From Brassica napus (Eukaryota; Streptophyta; Magnoliopsida; Brassicales; Brassicaceae): 64,000 bases of DNA. Location: NCBI RefSeq assembly GCF_020379485.1, contig NC_063452.1:60471338-60535337 (forward strand), in the 5' to 3' direction. The notes below the pieces were generated by a model that was not told where the DNA came from, ran no database searches, and saw only the letters and a list, made by a program, of their open reading frames with translations. The position numbers were made by a program, and so were the translations under genes. The stretch's first letter is position 1. Every line of letters begins with the position of its first letter. Positions 43,771 to 55,933 of this stretch are shown here, one piece after another.

Positions 43771-44118
43771 CCCCCGCGATTTCGCGGGGGTCCACATCCT
43801 AGTGTATATAATCCCAACAAAACTAATAAGATTTTTTTAGCTGAATTTAAGTAGACAATTACGAAAGACCACACAAAAGGCTCGATTTTTAACACTCCTA
43901 TTGGCTAATTCAACCTAACAAACGGACAAATTCTATACAACTATTTGCCTAAACGTATACAAAAAGTTTCATACTCATTGTGTAAACTGAAAAAGGTTTT
44001 GGAACCAACCTCTGCGTTTTTTTGGAGGAGGAGAGATAGTAAGCAGCACCGGCACCGACGGCGACGAAGACACCCAAGAGAATCTGACGATCTAGGGTTC
44101 GGAGGAACTCTGGTTCTT

Positions 44119-44602
44119 TTGGGAGGAGTCGAGTCTCTTTAGACCTGGTAGACCTAACCTAACTCCCATGACGTAATTAGTTTGCAATCGGTTTGATACA
44201 CACCAATGATGCTGCACATCATTTCAGGCATAAATCACCATGTTCTTTAGATGTGTTCTCTCACTCTTTCCCGTATAACCACGTTTCATTTAACAAGGCT
44301 AAAGGATATTCGTCGGTTCAGATAAATATAATTGATATTCATAAAAATTGCCACTAGTATTTGAATTCGTGAACAATTTGTTTATAGACAAAAAATGACT
44401 ATCATAGTTCATAGATTATCCATTGAAAGAGTATATGAAAACACAAATAAAATTGTTTAAGTATGAAACATACAAGTATAACAGAACACAACTAAAAAAG
44501 TATAGGAAAAAAGAAAAGAAAAAGGAGTATGCTATATATAATATCAAACCATAACGATATGGTTCACTAAGGAAACGATGAGAAGTGTATATCTCCGAAA
44601 AA
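44119..44602. other. Upstream flank of the CBR1 relic
   Basis: AT-rich former promoter region of the b5 reductase relic. The exon-1 ATG expected near 44118 is replaced. No other feature seen. Confidence 0.4.
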
Positions 44603-44997
44603 CAGTGTTTTTAAAACCGGACCGGAAGCTGAACCAGAAATATTTTGGGTCACGGTTCAATATGGTTCGACCGGGTCAAACCTGGTTCAATAATATGGTT
44701 TAATATTTTTTTAGTATGTAAATATAAAAGTAATATTAGTAAACATGATGCATAGTTAAAAGATAAATCAATTTTGAACATAAAATATTATAAATATAAA
44801 TTAGTTTCTTGTTTATATGGATGGTTTATAGATTTTCGATAGTTTTAGTGGTTTTTATTGGTTTAATAACTTTGAAATATAATCCGGCTATGTGGCCGGT
44901 TCATAGTCGAACCAATTACTAGACCAATCCGGCTATATAACCAGTTCATGGTCGAACCCGGTACAACCATCGGATCGGTCCGGTTTTAAAAACACTG
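44603..44997. mobile_element. hAT-type MITE, 395 bp
   Basis: Terminal inverted repeats CAGTGTTTTTAAAACCGG/CCGGTTTTAAAAACACTG enclose an AT-rich core with scattered AACCGG motifs. The 8-bp flanks CCGAAAAA (44595-44602) and CCGAAAAG (44998-45005) match at seven of eight positions. An 8-bp target duplication and CAGTG start indicate the hAT superfamily. No transposase is present. Confidence 0.85.
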
Positions 44998-45309
44998 CCG
45001 AAAAGAGACAAACAAGGGTGATATGATAATTTATGATCATGGAGTGGGCCTTAAAGTAAATGGGCCTTTATAAGACTTAGTGAGTTCCAGGAACTTTTGC
45101 GAATTCCGGCAACTTCGGACATCTTCGGTAACTCGAGTTTCTTAATCTTAGGCAACTCCGGCTTCTGAATCTCCGGAAACTTAGGAGCTTCAGGCTTTGG
45201 AATCCCTGGGATTTTTGGCAATTCCGGTCTAGCAATCTCCGTCATCTTTGGTAGCTCTGGTTTTTGAACTTCCGGCATTTTTGGTAGCTCGGGTTTTGGG
45301 ATCTCCGGC

Positions 45310-48243
45310 TGTCGCATCCCCGTCCCGGGATCTTGACATAAGGCCTAGACGTTTCGATAGAAACCAGACTGCATTTGTTCAGATCAAGAGAATTGACCGT
45401 GAACAAGGTGGGATGAGTGAAATGATCAGAATGGATCATGGGTCTATGTCAATAAATGGATCAAAGGACTTAGACGGATTGAATAGGATGAAGAGAACAA
45501 GTTGGGAGAGTTGTACAATAGCTGGACGATGTAGACGAGTAGCTCGATCAGCTAGACGTAGCTCGGTCAAGCTCAGCCTAGCTCGTTCCAAGTTAAGTCA
45601 GCTCAACCAGCTGGACTATTAGCTCACTCAGCTGGGTCAGCTGAGAGCCAGCTCAACTCAGCTCGACAGAGTGTTCGGGTCTCGGGCAGTTGGACCGAGT
45701 CCGGGCGGGTGGTGGGCTGGTTGGCCGGCCATGTGGGCTAGGAACTGATGGGTCCGTGGGCTATGTCCAGAAGGCCTGGGAATCTCTTTGGGCTCAGGAC
45801 CGACCTAAGAAAGGGCAGTTATGGGCGATGGGGTGCAAGTGGCCAAGGTTGCAACCTTTTGGTCAAGTCATGCCCATTCGCCTAGCAAGTTGTACTTGTT
45901 CTTGTGTCAAGTCCTGGCCGCCCATTCTCTATAAATATAGGCCCTCTCTGTCCATTCTAGAGGATGAGTTTCGTGAGAAACAAAAGGCTAAGGCCAAATA
46001 GAAAGAGAGAGAGAGAGAGATCGGCCGGAAAAGGCTCGGTTGTGGTGGTTTAGTATCTCCGGCAAGGAGAACGGTTTAGGAGAGAGGAGGCCGTGTGGTT
46101 ATGGATACCCAAGGCATAGAGAAAGGTCTGGAGAAGGACTCCAACCCCGTGGTTCAGTCAGATAGGGTCAGTGGGGTCACCACCGACTCATCGGCTAAGA
46201 CAATCGGACAGTCCGAACCGGTCTAGCCATGGGCGTTTGGATTATGTCCTATTCTTCTTATTATTTTCATCTATTTCTTCTTCTACTCCTCCTGTACATT
46301 GGAGTGGCCTTATTGATATGTTGGGATTGGTTATAATCGTGGTTCTGGTTGAGTAATGCGGTCGCGGTCCATAACCGACGAGTTAGGCGCGCGAATGATC
46401 TGACTGGCCTTAGGTAATCCGATTGGATAGGGGCGGTTCTGTTCTGTTCTGAACGGTTGCAACCCTTCCCTGAACAGTCACAATGGTTCATGACTTGGGT
46501 AGGTTAAGGCGTGGTCCTTTGGCCATAGGCCAGACACACGCACGGACCAGACAGTCCGCACGAGCGGTTAAGTCGAGCAGTTGGAACATCTGAATGGGTG
46601 CGAGTTGCCAAGGGTCATGAGTTGCCAAGAGGCACGTGTGTCCAAAGGGTACTAGTTCCCAAAGGGTGTGAGTTCCAAACGGTGCCATTGGTTCAACGCT
46701 TAGGCCGAACCAAGTGGACAGCCGCGGCTGCATAGTCGAACAGATGGATGATTCGTTTAACCGGAGTGTTGTGTCGCAAGGCCGGATCGGTTGCAAGGAA
46801 ATCCGGTTTGGGCTTGGGCCTTACTCGGTGGTATGGATCCAGGCTTTGGGTCGGATCAGGTAAGAAGGTCCGTGAGCCTTTGGGCCGGACTTATAACTGG
46901 CCGATCGCACCTAGATCTTAACCGGACGGTTAGACAGGACTATGGACGATCCGGCTATGGTTGGATGGTTCTAGCCGCAAAGGCTAAGTGGGATATCTTA
47001 CAATCAACTTCGGGTTGGTGAGTAGGATAGGCGCCATATGCCTTATGTTGGGCGTAGACCCACATGATGGCAATGGAAGGCCGGTTATGTCAATATCTGC
47101 TAAGTAGACGATGGCTTATCAAGTCTAGTGGCTGGATCATGTTTCATGACGATGTTTCGATGGCCGATCACTAGTATGGATAGTCACGTTGCTGGAGTAA
47201 GAGTATTGATGTGATGCTTCTAGATATCAACCTTGGTGTTGATAACTTCGAGATTGGCTAAGAGTCATGACGAAGTATATGGCTAGTACTATATGTCGTA
47301 GACCATAAGTATTGAGCCTAAGTATGATTGTTCAAGGAAGTCCGTGTAAGATCTGATCATGGTTGAGTATGGACGACCTAACCTCTGAATGATGGTCCAA
47401 GGTGTCGGTACTAACCTGATGAATGAAAACATAGGTTGGTATGAACAAATCATATATGTTGTCTGGGTTAAGTCCCAAGGCCGGTCAGGCCAGATGATGA
47501 CCCATCAGTTCCAAGTCATGTGAGGATGGTTGGTTGATTGACTTAGGATCTAATGAGCTTTGTCAGTCCAGAAGATGGACTTGGTACTATTGCCTATAAG
47601 GCAAAAGGATTTCGGATTGTGCATGAGCCAAGAAAGGCCAGATGTATATCTTTATCCTTTCAAAGACTTCTCAAAGGTTACTTATGTCTGTGGGGATGGT
47701 TGGTTGAATGACTAAGTACCTAGGGGAGCTGTTTGATGCAGGATTCAAGATAAGGACCTTAAGTAAGATCATTGAGTGATCGTGGTCCAGCTGTCAAGCC
47801 AGAGCAATTCGAGTCAATGGAGGACCGATGAGCTAATAAGCTCCGTAGATGTGGCAAAGGTAAGATCTTGCAATACCTGCATAGATCTAGATAGAATGGT
47901 TTAGGGGAATGGAACCTCAGAATCGTATGACTTGGTTTGGGTTTAGGATTGACCTTTAAGCTAATCAGTAGTTGTGTAAACTGACCAAAGCTAAGGTGAT
48001 TCGACCAGACAAGTGTTAGATTGGTTTTAGACCAATGGTTAATTAGAGAATAATCCGCTGCGTATCTGTTGAAAGGATCTAGGCTATAAAGGGCTAAGAA
48101 AGTCTTTAGCTAAGGTCTAAGTTAGCCCTCGCCTTTAGGCGATATTATAATTAAAGGGCGAAAATTAAGGGGTTCGGCCAGGAAGTGGACCGAGCGATGT
48201 AAGGCTTCGACCGCGGCCTAGTCGGCCGGATCGGGGTGTTACA
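45310..48243 (+). repeat. Gypsy2 5' LTR
   Basis: 2934 bp. A TATA-like CTATAAATATAGG lies near 45930 and a (GA)n run near 46003. ORFs inside it recur in the other LTR but look non-coding. It carries a CAGCT-rich block near 45540-45665. Confidence 0.93.
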
Positions 48244-48246
48244 AGT

Positions 48247-48258
48247 TGGTATCAGAGC
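48247..48258 (+). promoter_or_regulatory. Gypsy2 primer-binding site
   Basis: TGGTATCAGAGC, complementary to the 3' end of initiator tRNA-Met, three bases after the 5' LTR. Confidence 0.93.
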
Positions 48259-49097
48259 ATGCTTGATCCTGTTAAGGACAACGCTCAAAGATGTTGAGTT
48301 CCAAACCAAAATTATTTCTGAAAACTTTGATGACTATGAAACCTTAGTTGGGATGAGCCAAGAGGGAACTGAGGTAAGGGGTATCATGCTTCTGAACGGA
48401 GTAGTTCCAAGATGAGCCAGCTTAGCCAAGATGAACTCTCAAAGGGCGAGATCCTAAAAACAGAAAGGTTGGTTGATCTAGTTATTTAGAAGTAATAGAC
48501 GGGTTGGAAGGGACGGAAGCAATGCGAGATTTATCTATGGATGACCTGGACAACGGAAGTAACATGGACCAGAGAGTGGCTTAGGTTGACATAAACGTGC
48601 AACACTCTACTGAAGTTAAGTGTTATCCCTTGATGGCCGTTCATAATAAGTAAAGCATATGCAATGTTAAATCTGACTCAAAGGAGACACTACATGACCA
48701 GTACATGAGTGGACTTGTGATCAGATGGATCAGCTAGGACTCGGTATCGGTCAAGGTAGGTTTCCTTAGATCTAGTTTGATGGAATGAATTAATTCCAAT
48801 CTGAATCCGTCCAAGGAAAGAATGAGGAAACTTAAGATGTTCGTTTCAATCAATGAAAGAACATGATGTTAAGTATCTTAGTATGATGGGGATTCAGGTA
48901 TATTATAATTGCTCTTGTGAATGGTGTCAGCATTCGCAAAAGTAATACGCTTTGGAGAATGGTATGGGACGTTTTCCAAATGTGTGATCAAACCGAAATC
49001 CTACTCACCTAGGTACCCAATGGAAGTGGAACGGGTGGCTTTGTTGGAGTCTAACTTGGCTGAAGAAGCTAAGCTTAAGGCTAAGCCACAGTCTGGC

Positions 49098-49565
49098 TGT
49101 TAGGAAATACGCGGTCAAATTTTGCGGAAAACCAGAATTTATGGGAGCGGGAAAACACACACAAAATTGTTAACGGAGTTCGGCCAATGTTGCCTACGTC
49201 TCCGGACCTGCTACAGATCTTTTATTATCAACCCGGGAAATTTTACAAACTCTCAACTCACACCCGATCCCAAATACACTCAAGAAATTATTCGTAATTT
49301 CTTAAAGAGAAAGATTTTCTCACAAGAAAGATATTTTTTTTTTCCTCTCTTGCACTCTCTCTTCTTCTCTTCTCTTGTTCTCTCTTACTTTGTTTTTCTT
49401 GTTTGGGGTGAATTTATCCTTCTCCTTCATGCATGTATTAATAGGAGGGGGATTTGTGAGTTGGTGGTGAGTTGGTGTAACAACCAAACTTACCAACCAA
49501 AAAACCAAAAAAAGAACGTGTTCTTCACTATCACCAACTTGCATGCGTTGTTTTTTTTATCAACA
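49098..49565 (-). repeat. Copia2 3' LTR
   Basis: 468 bp. On the plus strand it runs from TGTTAGGAAATACG to TTTATCAACA. Confidence 0.93.
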
Positions 49566-49635
49566 ATCTCCCACTTGAAGACTGATTTCAATCTGTCTTC
49601 ATACCTTGATCAATGTAGCAGGTCTTCTCAGCTTG

Positions 49636-52600
49636 TTACTCTGACAAGCCAACTGAGGTTACACACAACCTCAGCTTATCATACGGCACGACCTTCGTTA
49701 GCATGTCTGCCGGATTCTTGCTTCCTGGGATCTTCTCAAGCACCAACATTTCATCTTCCAACGCTGATCTGATGAAATGATACCGACGATGTATGTGATT
49801 CGTCCGAGCATGGTAAACCGGATTCTTTGCCAAATTGATGGCACTTTTACTGTCACAGTACAACACATCTTTCCCTTGGTCATGACCTAGCTCTTCTAGA
49901 AAAGACTGTAGCCATATCATCTCTTTTGTTGCCTCCGTTACAGCAACATACTCAGCTTCACAGCTTGATAGAGATACAATTTTCTGCAACTTTGAAACCC
50001 AACAAATTGCAGTACCGCCAAAGGTGTAGACATACCTGGTTGTGCTCTTCGTGCTGTCAATGTCACCTCCATTGTCAGCATCAACATATCCCTGCAATCC
50101 CGTCTTAGACTTCGTGAAACATAGCGATAAACTTGGATTTCCTTTTAGATATCTGAAAATCCACTTAACGGCTTCCCAATATTCCTTCCCTGGATTGCTC
50201 ATAAATCTGCTAACGACTCCCACTACATGTGCAATGTCTGGCCTTGTACATATGATCGCGTACATCAGGCTTCCTATAGCAGAAGCATATGGAACTTTAT
50301 CCATACATGCCATCTCGTCTTCCGTCTTTGGAGACTGTTCTCTGGATAACCGAAAGTGACTTGCCAGGGGAGTACTAACTGGCTTCACGTCATCCATGTT
50401 AAACCTCTTGAGGAATTTATTCACATACTCCTCTTGTGATAGCTTAAGACCTTCCTTGCTCCTACTGATTCTCATCCCTAGAATCTGTCTTGCTTCTCCA
50501 AGGTCTTTCATCGCAAACTCTTCTGAGAGTTTCGTCTTCAAGCTATTGATCTCGTGCAAGTCTGCTCCTACTATCAGCATGTCATCGACATATAGGAGCA
50601 ATATCAAGTAGGACTCTTCAAGCGTCTTGAAGTAACAATAGTGGTCAGTTTCACACCTCAAGAAACCAACGCCTTTAATAAAGTTGTCGAACCGTTTATA
50701 CCACTGTCTTGGAGCTTGTTTTAAGCCGTACAAACTCATTTTCAGCTTGCAAACAAGGCTTTCCTTCCCTTTGATCTCAAAGCCTTCGGGTTGCTTCATA
50801 TAAATTGCCTCATCCAAATCACCGTGAAGAAATGCCGTCTTCACATCCATCTGTTGAAGATGCAGATCTTCTTGTGCTACCAGCCCAAGAACCGTTCTAA
50901 TGGTCACCATCATGACTACAGGAGAGAAGATTTCGGTGTAGTCAACGCCTTCTTTTTGTTGGAATCCCTTCACAACAAGCCTCGCTTTATAGCGCTTAGT
51001 CATATCAGGTTCTTCTTTTATTCGGTAGACCCACTTGTTATGCAATGCCTTTTTCTCCTTAGGCAAATCTGCTAACTCCCACGTGTGATTGGATAACAAC
51101 GAGTCCATCTCGTTGTTCATTGCAAGCTCCCACTTGATCGACTCATCAACTTGCATAGCTTCCTCATAACATTCAGGCTCGCCTCTGTCTGTGAGCAGAA
51201 TGTAGTTGAGCGATGGAGAGAATCTTACTGGCTTTCTGATGATTCTGCTTGACCGTCGTAACTCCGTTACTGGTGTATATGGGACCACTTCAGAATCATC
51301 ACTTTCTTCAGCCTCACCACTCTCGTCTTGAGAGATTTCTTCTTCTGCTGTTGCGGTATCCTGTGGCAACTCCGGTGTCAGGATATCTTCTAAGTCAACA
51401 GCTCCAGGCTCTTTCTTCTCTGAGCCTTCTCTTAGCTTATCCTTGTACAACGCTTCTTCGTTGAACACAACATTCTTGCTGCGGATGATCTTCCGATTTT
51501 CATCATCCCAAAACCGGTAACCAAACTCCGCGTTACCATAACCGATGAAGTAACACTTCTTAGACTTCGAGTCAAGTTTACTTCTTGCAGCATCATCAAT
51601 ATGAACATAAGCTAAGCATCCGAACACCTTTAGATAAGAAAGATTTACTTTCTTTCCGCTCCAAACTTCTTCAGGGATCTTAAATCCCAACGGTACAGAC
51701 GGTCCTCTGTTTATTAAGAAGGCTGCGGTATTGATTGCATATGCCCAAAACGTCTTTGGCAATCCACAGTGCAATCTCATGCTCCTTGCACGCTCATTCA
51801 AGGTTCGGTTCATCCTTTCCGCTATTCCATTCTGTTGAGGCGTTCCAGGAATAGTCTTTTCCATCTTGATACCATTATCAGCGCAATATCTCTTGAACTC
51901 GTCGCTGATGTACTCTCCACCATTATCAGACCTTAAACACTTCAACTTGAGATTCGTCTCAATCTCAACCATGGCTTTCCATATTTTGAAAACCGAAAAC
52001 ACTTCATGCTTGTTCTTCATGAAGTAAACCCACACTTTTCTCCCAGCGATGCAACAGGAGCGGGTCCCCACACGTCAGTGTGCACCAGCTCTAACTTCTC
52101 AGATTTTGGCTCTCTTCCTCCTTTAGAGAAACTAACTCGTTTTTGTTTCCCAAGGATGCAACTTTCACACATCTGATGATCCACCGTCTTCAGATCCGGA
52201 AGAGCACCATTTTCCACCATGAGTTTCATCTCTTTCTCACTCATGTGCCCCAACCTACAATGCCATAACTTGGTCTGTTTGGCATTCTTGACAACAGCAA
52301 CAGTGTCTTGATAACTCGTCGTCATATAAAGAGTGCCTCTTTTATGACCTCTAGCCACCACCATGGAACCTTTCTTGACTCTCCAGGCTCCACCACCAAA
52401 ATTAACATCGTGCCCCGTATCAGCAAGTTGACCTACTGAGATCAGATTTTGCATCAACTTTGGCACATGTCTGACCTTCGTAATCTTCCACACACGTCCG
52501 TCTGACATCTTTAGGTTGATATCTCCAATACCAACTATGTCCAAAGGTAATCCATCAGCAAGATATACCTTTCCGTAATTTCCCGCAACATAATTTTCCA

Positions 52601-53584
52601 TGATGTTATGGTGCGGTGTGGTGTGGAACGACGCTCCTGAGTCAAGCACCCATGAATCGACTGGGCTATCGACATAGGAGATTGACGCTTTGGTGGTATT
52701 TGCAGTTACATCACGAGCTTTAATTTTCCTCGGGGAATCAACAGACACTACCAATGCATCAGCGATTTCACGTGTCACTACATTGGCTCCGCCTCTAATG
52801 TTGTCTTCCTTCTTCGGTGGTGCTCGGCAATTCTTCTTAATGTGACCTGTCTTTCCACAATTCCAGCACTCTGCAGGCTGTCTGAATTTGGACTGGCCCC
52901 ATCCATTCCTTGACTTCGATCAGCCATTACTCCGGTTATTTCTATCTGGGTTTCTCCCTCTGTTTTCCACGTTGAAAGCAGAGCTGTTGATGCCTCCCCA
53001 GAGTCTATCCTTCGAACTTCCTCACCAAGGATACGATCTCTAACATCATTGAATTTGAGCTTTTGAGTACCCACAGAATTACTAACCGCTGCCCTCATCG
53101 GCTCCCAACTATTTGGCAGAGATGCCAACAAAATCAGTGCTCGCACTTCATCATCAAACTCGATTTCAACCGATGACAGTTGGTTGACAATCGTGTTGAA
53201 CTCGTTCACATGTGCGGCAACCAGGCCACCTTCTTCCATCTTCAAATGAAAGAGTTTCTTCATGAGAAATACCTTATTGTTTGCCGAAGGTTTCTCATAC
53301 ATATCAGAGAGAACTTTCATGAGCCCTTCCGTGGTCTTCTCCTTCGCAACGTTGTGAGCAACGTTTTTCGACAGTGTTAACCTTATAACACCCAGAACTT
53401 GTCTATCAAGGAGCTCCCACTCATCCTGATCCATCTTCTCAGGCTTCTTGCTCAGCGGTTGATGAAGCTTCTTTCCGTACAGATAATCTTCAATTTCCAT
53501 TCTCCAAAATGCATAATCTGTACCGTCAAATTTCCCGATACTGTGCGCCAAACCGTCTTCGCCTCCCATCGTTTCTGGAACCAC
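49636..53584 (-). pseudogene. Copia2 gag-pol, frameshifted, integrase deletion
   Basis: Gag begins near 53584 (FDGTDYAFWRMEIEDYL). A frameshift near 52900-52990 precedes the knuckle CWNCGKTGHIKKNC. Protease is DSGASFHTT near 52640. The pre-integrase site reads WHCRLGHMSEKEM and CESCILGKQ. A small deletion at about 52040-52070 shifts frame after ASLG and removes the segment that normally carries an early catalytic Asp region of integrase. The rest is one 811-codon frame: SDNGGEY, RT with YVDDMLIVG near 50585, and RNase H with CEAEYVAVTEATKE and CDSKSAINLAKNP. RT may still be competent, but the element is not autonomous as it stands. Confidence 0.9.
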
Positions 53585-53716
53585 CGTGTATTAGAGCACC
53601 TTCGTCGACAAACCGATGTTACCGACAAAATTCACTATTCACGAAGTACTGTTCACGTGAATAGTAACCCCGCAAAAAATTTGACCGATCACCGTAACTC
53701 AGGCTCTGATACCAGT

Positions 53717-54183
53717 TGTTAGGAAATACGCGGTCAAATTTTGCGGAAAACCAGAATTTATGGGAGCGGGAAAACACACACAAAATTGTTAACAGAGTTC
53801 GGCCAATGTTGCCTACGTCTCCGGACCTGCTACAGATCTTTTATTATCAACCCGGGAAATTTTACAAACTCTCAACTCACACCCGATCCCAAATACACTC
53901 AAGAAATTATTCGTAATTTCTTAAAGAGAAAGATTTTCTCACAAGAAAGATATTTTTTTTTTCCTCTCTTGCACTCTCTCTTCTTCTCTTCTCTTGTTCT
54001 CTCTTACTTTGTTTTTCTTGTTTGGGATGAATTTCTCCTTCTCCTTCATGCATGTATTTATAGGAGGGGGATTTGTGAGTTGGTGGTGAGTTGGTGTAAC
54101 AACCAAACTTACCAACCAAAAAACCAAAAAAGAACGTGTTCTTCACCATCACCAACTTGCATGCGTTGTTTTTTTGATCAACA
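53717..54183 (-). repeat. Copia2 5' LTR
   Basis: 467 bp, about 1.3% different from the 3' LTR by eye. It joins directly to the primer site. Confidence 0.93.
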
Positions 54184-55279
54184 CTGGCCCATCGGGCAAG
54201 ACTAATGATAAAAAGAGAAAATGGGACCGGGTGGACGGAGGCAAGACCTCTGGTAGCCGACCTGCGTGTTCCAAATATGGACAGAACCATCCTGGTGAGT
54301 GCTGGAAGGCCAAGGGGGCTTGTGTTTGTTGTGGCAGCATGGACCATAGGGTTCAGAACTGTCCTCGACCGAACCAGTCTGGTAGAAGCGGCCAGATGAC
54401 CTGTTTCCATTGTGGCCAGCGAGGACATTTCCAATCGGATTGTCCCAAGCTGCAAGGAAGTCAGGGGAAGGGCTGTGGAGATTCAGGAAAGGCGTCCCAA
54501 GGCAAACCAACCACAACACCGAGGGTGTATGGACTGTCACGAGACGACGGAGCTTCCGGATCTTTTGATTCGATCTCTGGCAATCTCTAAATTTATCTTT
54601 TTACATTCAAGTAGTAATGCTTGGTCTGGAACCTAGAATGTCTAGGGGATTCTGATGAGGGGTCTCTGATAGGAACCCTCATGATTGGTGGTGTAAAAAC
54701 CCACGTACTTTCCGACACAGGGGCTACACATAGGTTTTGTGAGTCCGGGAACTGGTCGGAAAGGGTCTGTTCTGTCTGGACGCTGGAGATAATTTTGGGA
54801 TAGTGAGGGCAGCCGGAGGGCAAGCCATGAACTCACTAGGTCTGGTGTCAAATATCCCATGTCAATTCAGGGAAAGGTATTCCATGTGAATCTGTCTGTG
54901 TCCACCTAAAGAATCACGAAGTGATCTTAGGTATGGACTGGTTGGGAAAGTATCGGGCCACTCTCGATTGCCATAAAGGTCGTGGCAATTGGAGACTGGG
55001 CTTCATCCGATCCAGTACCAATGTCTGTGTCCGGCTCAAGAGAAAGTAGTGGTTTCAGCAGTTCGAGCGATTCGGATGCTGAAACAGGGTTGTCAGTCTT
55101 TTTTGGCTACAATTACAACTACAGAGCCAGGCAGTTCTGTCTGTCTGAAAGACCTTTCAGAAGATTCGTTGGTGTCGAAGTTCCCAGATGTGTTCCAGTT
55201 GCCACAGGGTGTCCCCCCTGATAGGTCGGATCCATTTATGATTGAACTAGAGCCAGGGACAGCTCCGCAGTCCTAGAGT

Positions 55280-55933
55280 CCGTTTCTGTCAGCTCCCGCC
55301 GAGATGGCAGAGCCGAAGTTGACCATGTCTGAGAGAGGACCATGGTCGCAGTACAACCAAGTCGGAGTTTGACCTAAGGTTGAGAATGATCAAGTCCAGT
55401 AAAGGACGAGGATCAGGCCACGACCTATTCGGAGATGGACCTATGGTCGGGGTGAAACGGTCGAGTCCCCGGGTGGACCAGGACCGGAATACGATCACGT
55501 CCGTAAATGGCCCAAGATCGAATTATGACAAAGTCCAGTGAAGGACAGAAGTCAAGTCTGAGGCGTTTTTAGTCTGGAGGGACTAAGATCGCAATGTGGC
55601 CAAGCCTGAAAAGGTTGTGGCTGATTAAGGGGATGATCCAATACGTTGTGGCTGAGGTCATGAGCCTTATTGTCCATGAAGGACAAAAGAATCATAACAA
55701 TCTGTTAGGACTCGTTGTAGGACGAGCATCCTAAAGATTGGAACGAGTTCGTGAAGACTTGACTGGTACATCAATGGGCAAAGAGATTCGATCATTGGAG
55801 AGTTCATTTGGTTCTTAAAGAATCAAGTTGTTCTGTTCAAAACGAGACTAAGTTCCGTTGGGACATTTTGTCATGAGACAAGGTATAACCACCACTGGAT
55901 TCGAGGACGAATCCATCTCAAGTGGGGGAGACT
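55280..55933. other. Gypsy2 internal tail, non-coding
   Basis: No ORF of note. Repeated short motifs such as GACCATGGTCG and AGTAAAGGAC-like phrases occur. It ends in the purine tract before the 3' LTR. Confidence 0.5.

Larger units (their letters stand above)
38111..43802 (+). mobile_element. Possible non-autonomous Helitron, 5.7 kb
   Basis: The 3' end is strong: the palindrome CCCCCGCGATTTCGCGGGGG (43771-43790), then TCCACATCCTAG, then T. A candidate 5' end is A|TCTACTAATATAAAA at 38111, matching the usual TC start and A-T insertion site. The interior is very AT-rich and holds other repeats and a degenerate gene at 40.4-41.2 kb, but no Rep/helicase ORF. Pairing of these two ends is inference; several smaller elements could be stacked here. 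Confidence 0.45.
33740..44118 (-). pseudogene. NADH-cytochrome b5 reductase 1 pseudogene (CBR1/At5g17770-like), introns kept
   Basis: Nine exon pieces in order on the minus strand. Exon 1 (44118-44010) gives EFLRTLDRQILLGVFVAVGA, the membrane anchor, with no ATG. Exon 2 (35503-35134, interrupted) reads NFKDFKLVKKQQLSHNVAKF to GLPIGQHIS. Exon 3 (34934-34843) holds the FAD motif KPYTPTT. Exon 4 (34757-34698) reads MYPQGRISHHF with about 7 residues lost. Exon 5 (about 34600-34523) has the NADH-site GGSGITP. The rest are at 34437-34349, 34241-34176, 34110-33990 and 33832-33740, ending CGPPPMNKAMAANLEDLGYS then MQFQF. CBR1 passes electrons from NADH through FAD to cytochrome b5 at the ER. Frameshifts in exons 5, 6 and 8 plus lost start codon make it a pseudogene. 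The AAA-ATPase relic lies beyond Gypsy1 in the same order as in Arabidopsis. Confidence 0.9.
49098..54183 (-). mobile_element. Copia2: Ty1/Copia element nested in Gypsy2 gag
   Basis: 5086 bp on the minus strand, flanked by CTGGC (49093-49097 and 54184-54188). LTRs are 468 and 467 bp with about six substitutions and a one-base length difference in an A-run. The primer site TGGTATCAGAGC lies near 53702-53714 and a purine tract GTGGGAGAT abuts the 3' LTR. Coding sequence is almost complete but broken. Confidence 0.95.
48948..54803 (+). pseudogene. Gypsy2 gag C-terminus and protease, split by Copia2
   Basis: Before the insertion: VERVALLESNLAEEAKLKAK. After it, in frame across one copy of the CTGGC duplication: GPSGKTNDKKRKWDRVDGGK, then two zinc knuckles (CVCCGSMDHRVQNC and CFHCGQRGHFQSDC, 54325-54450) and, after a frameshift, protease sequence GGVKTHVLSDTGATHRF near 54685-54740. 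Further decayed pieces (EVILGMDWLGKY, MIELEPGTAP) reach about 55275. The N-terminal gag domain and everything from RT onward are missing. Confidence 0.82.

Noticed and set aside
45690..47021. Several ORFs in the Gypsy2 5' LTR that recur in the 3' LTR (56.3-57.6 kb)
   Set aside because: They recur because the LTR is duplicated. None has a recognised domain and they lie on both strands.
53907..54455. 182-codon minus-strand ORF across the Copia2/Gypsy2 junction
   Set aside because: It spans a transposon boundary and is the complement of the Gag knuckles, so it is accidental.
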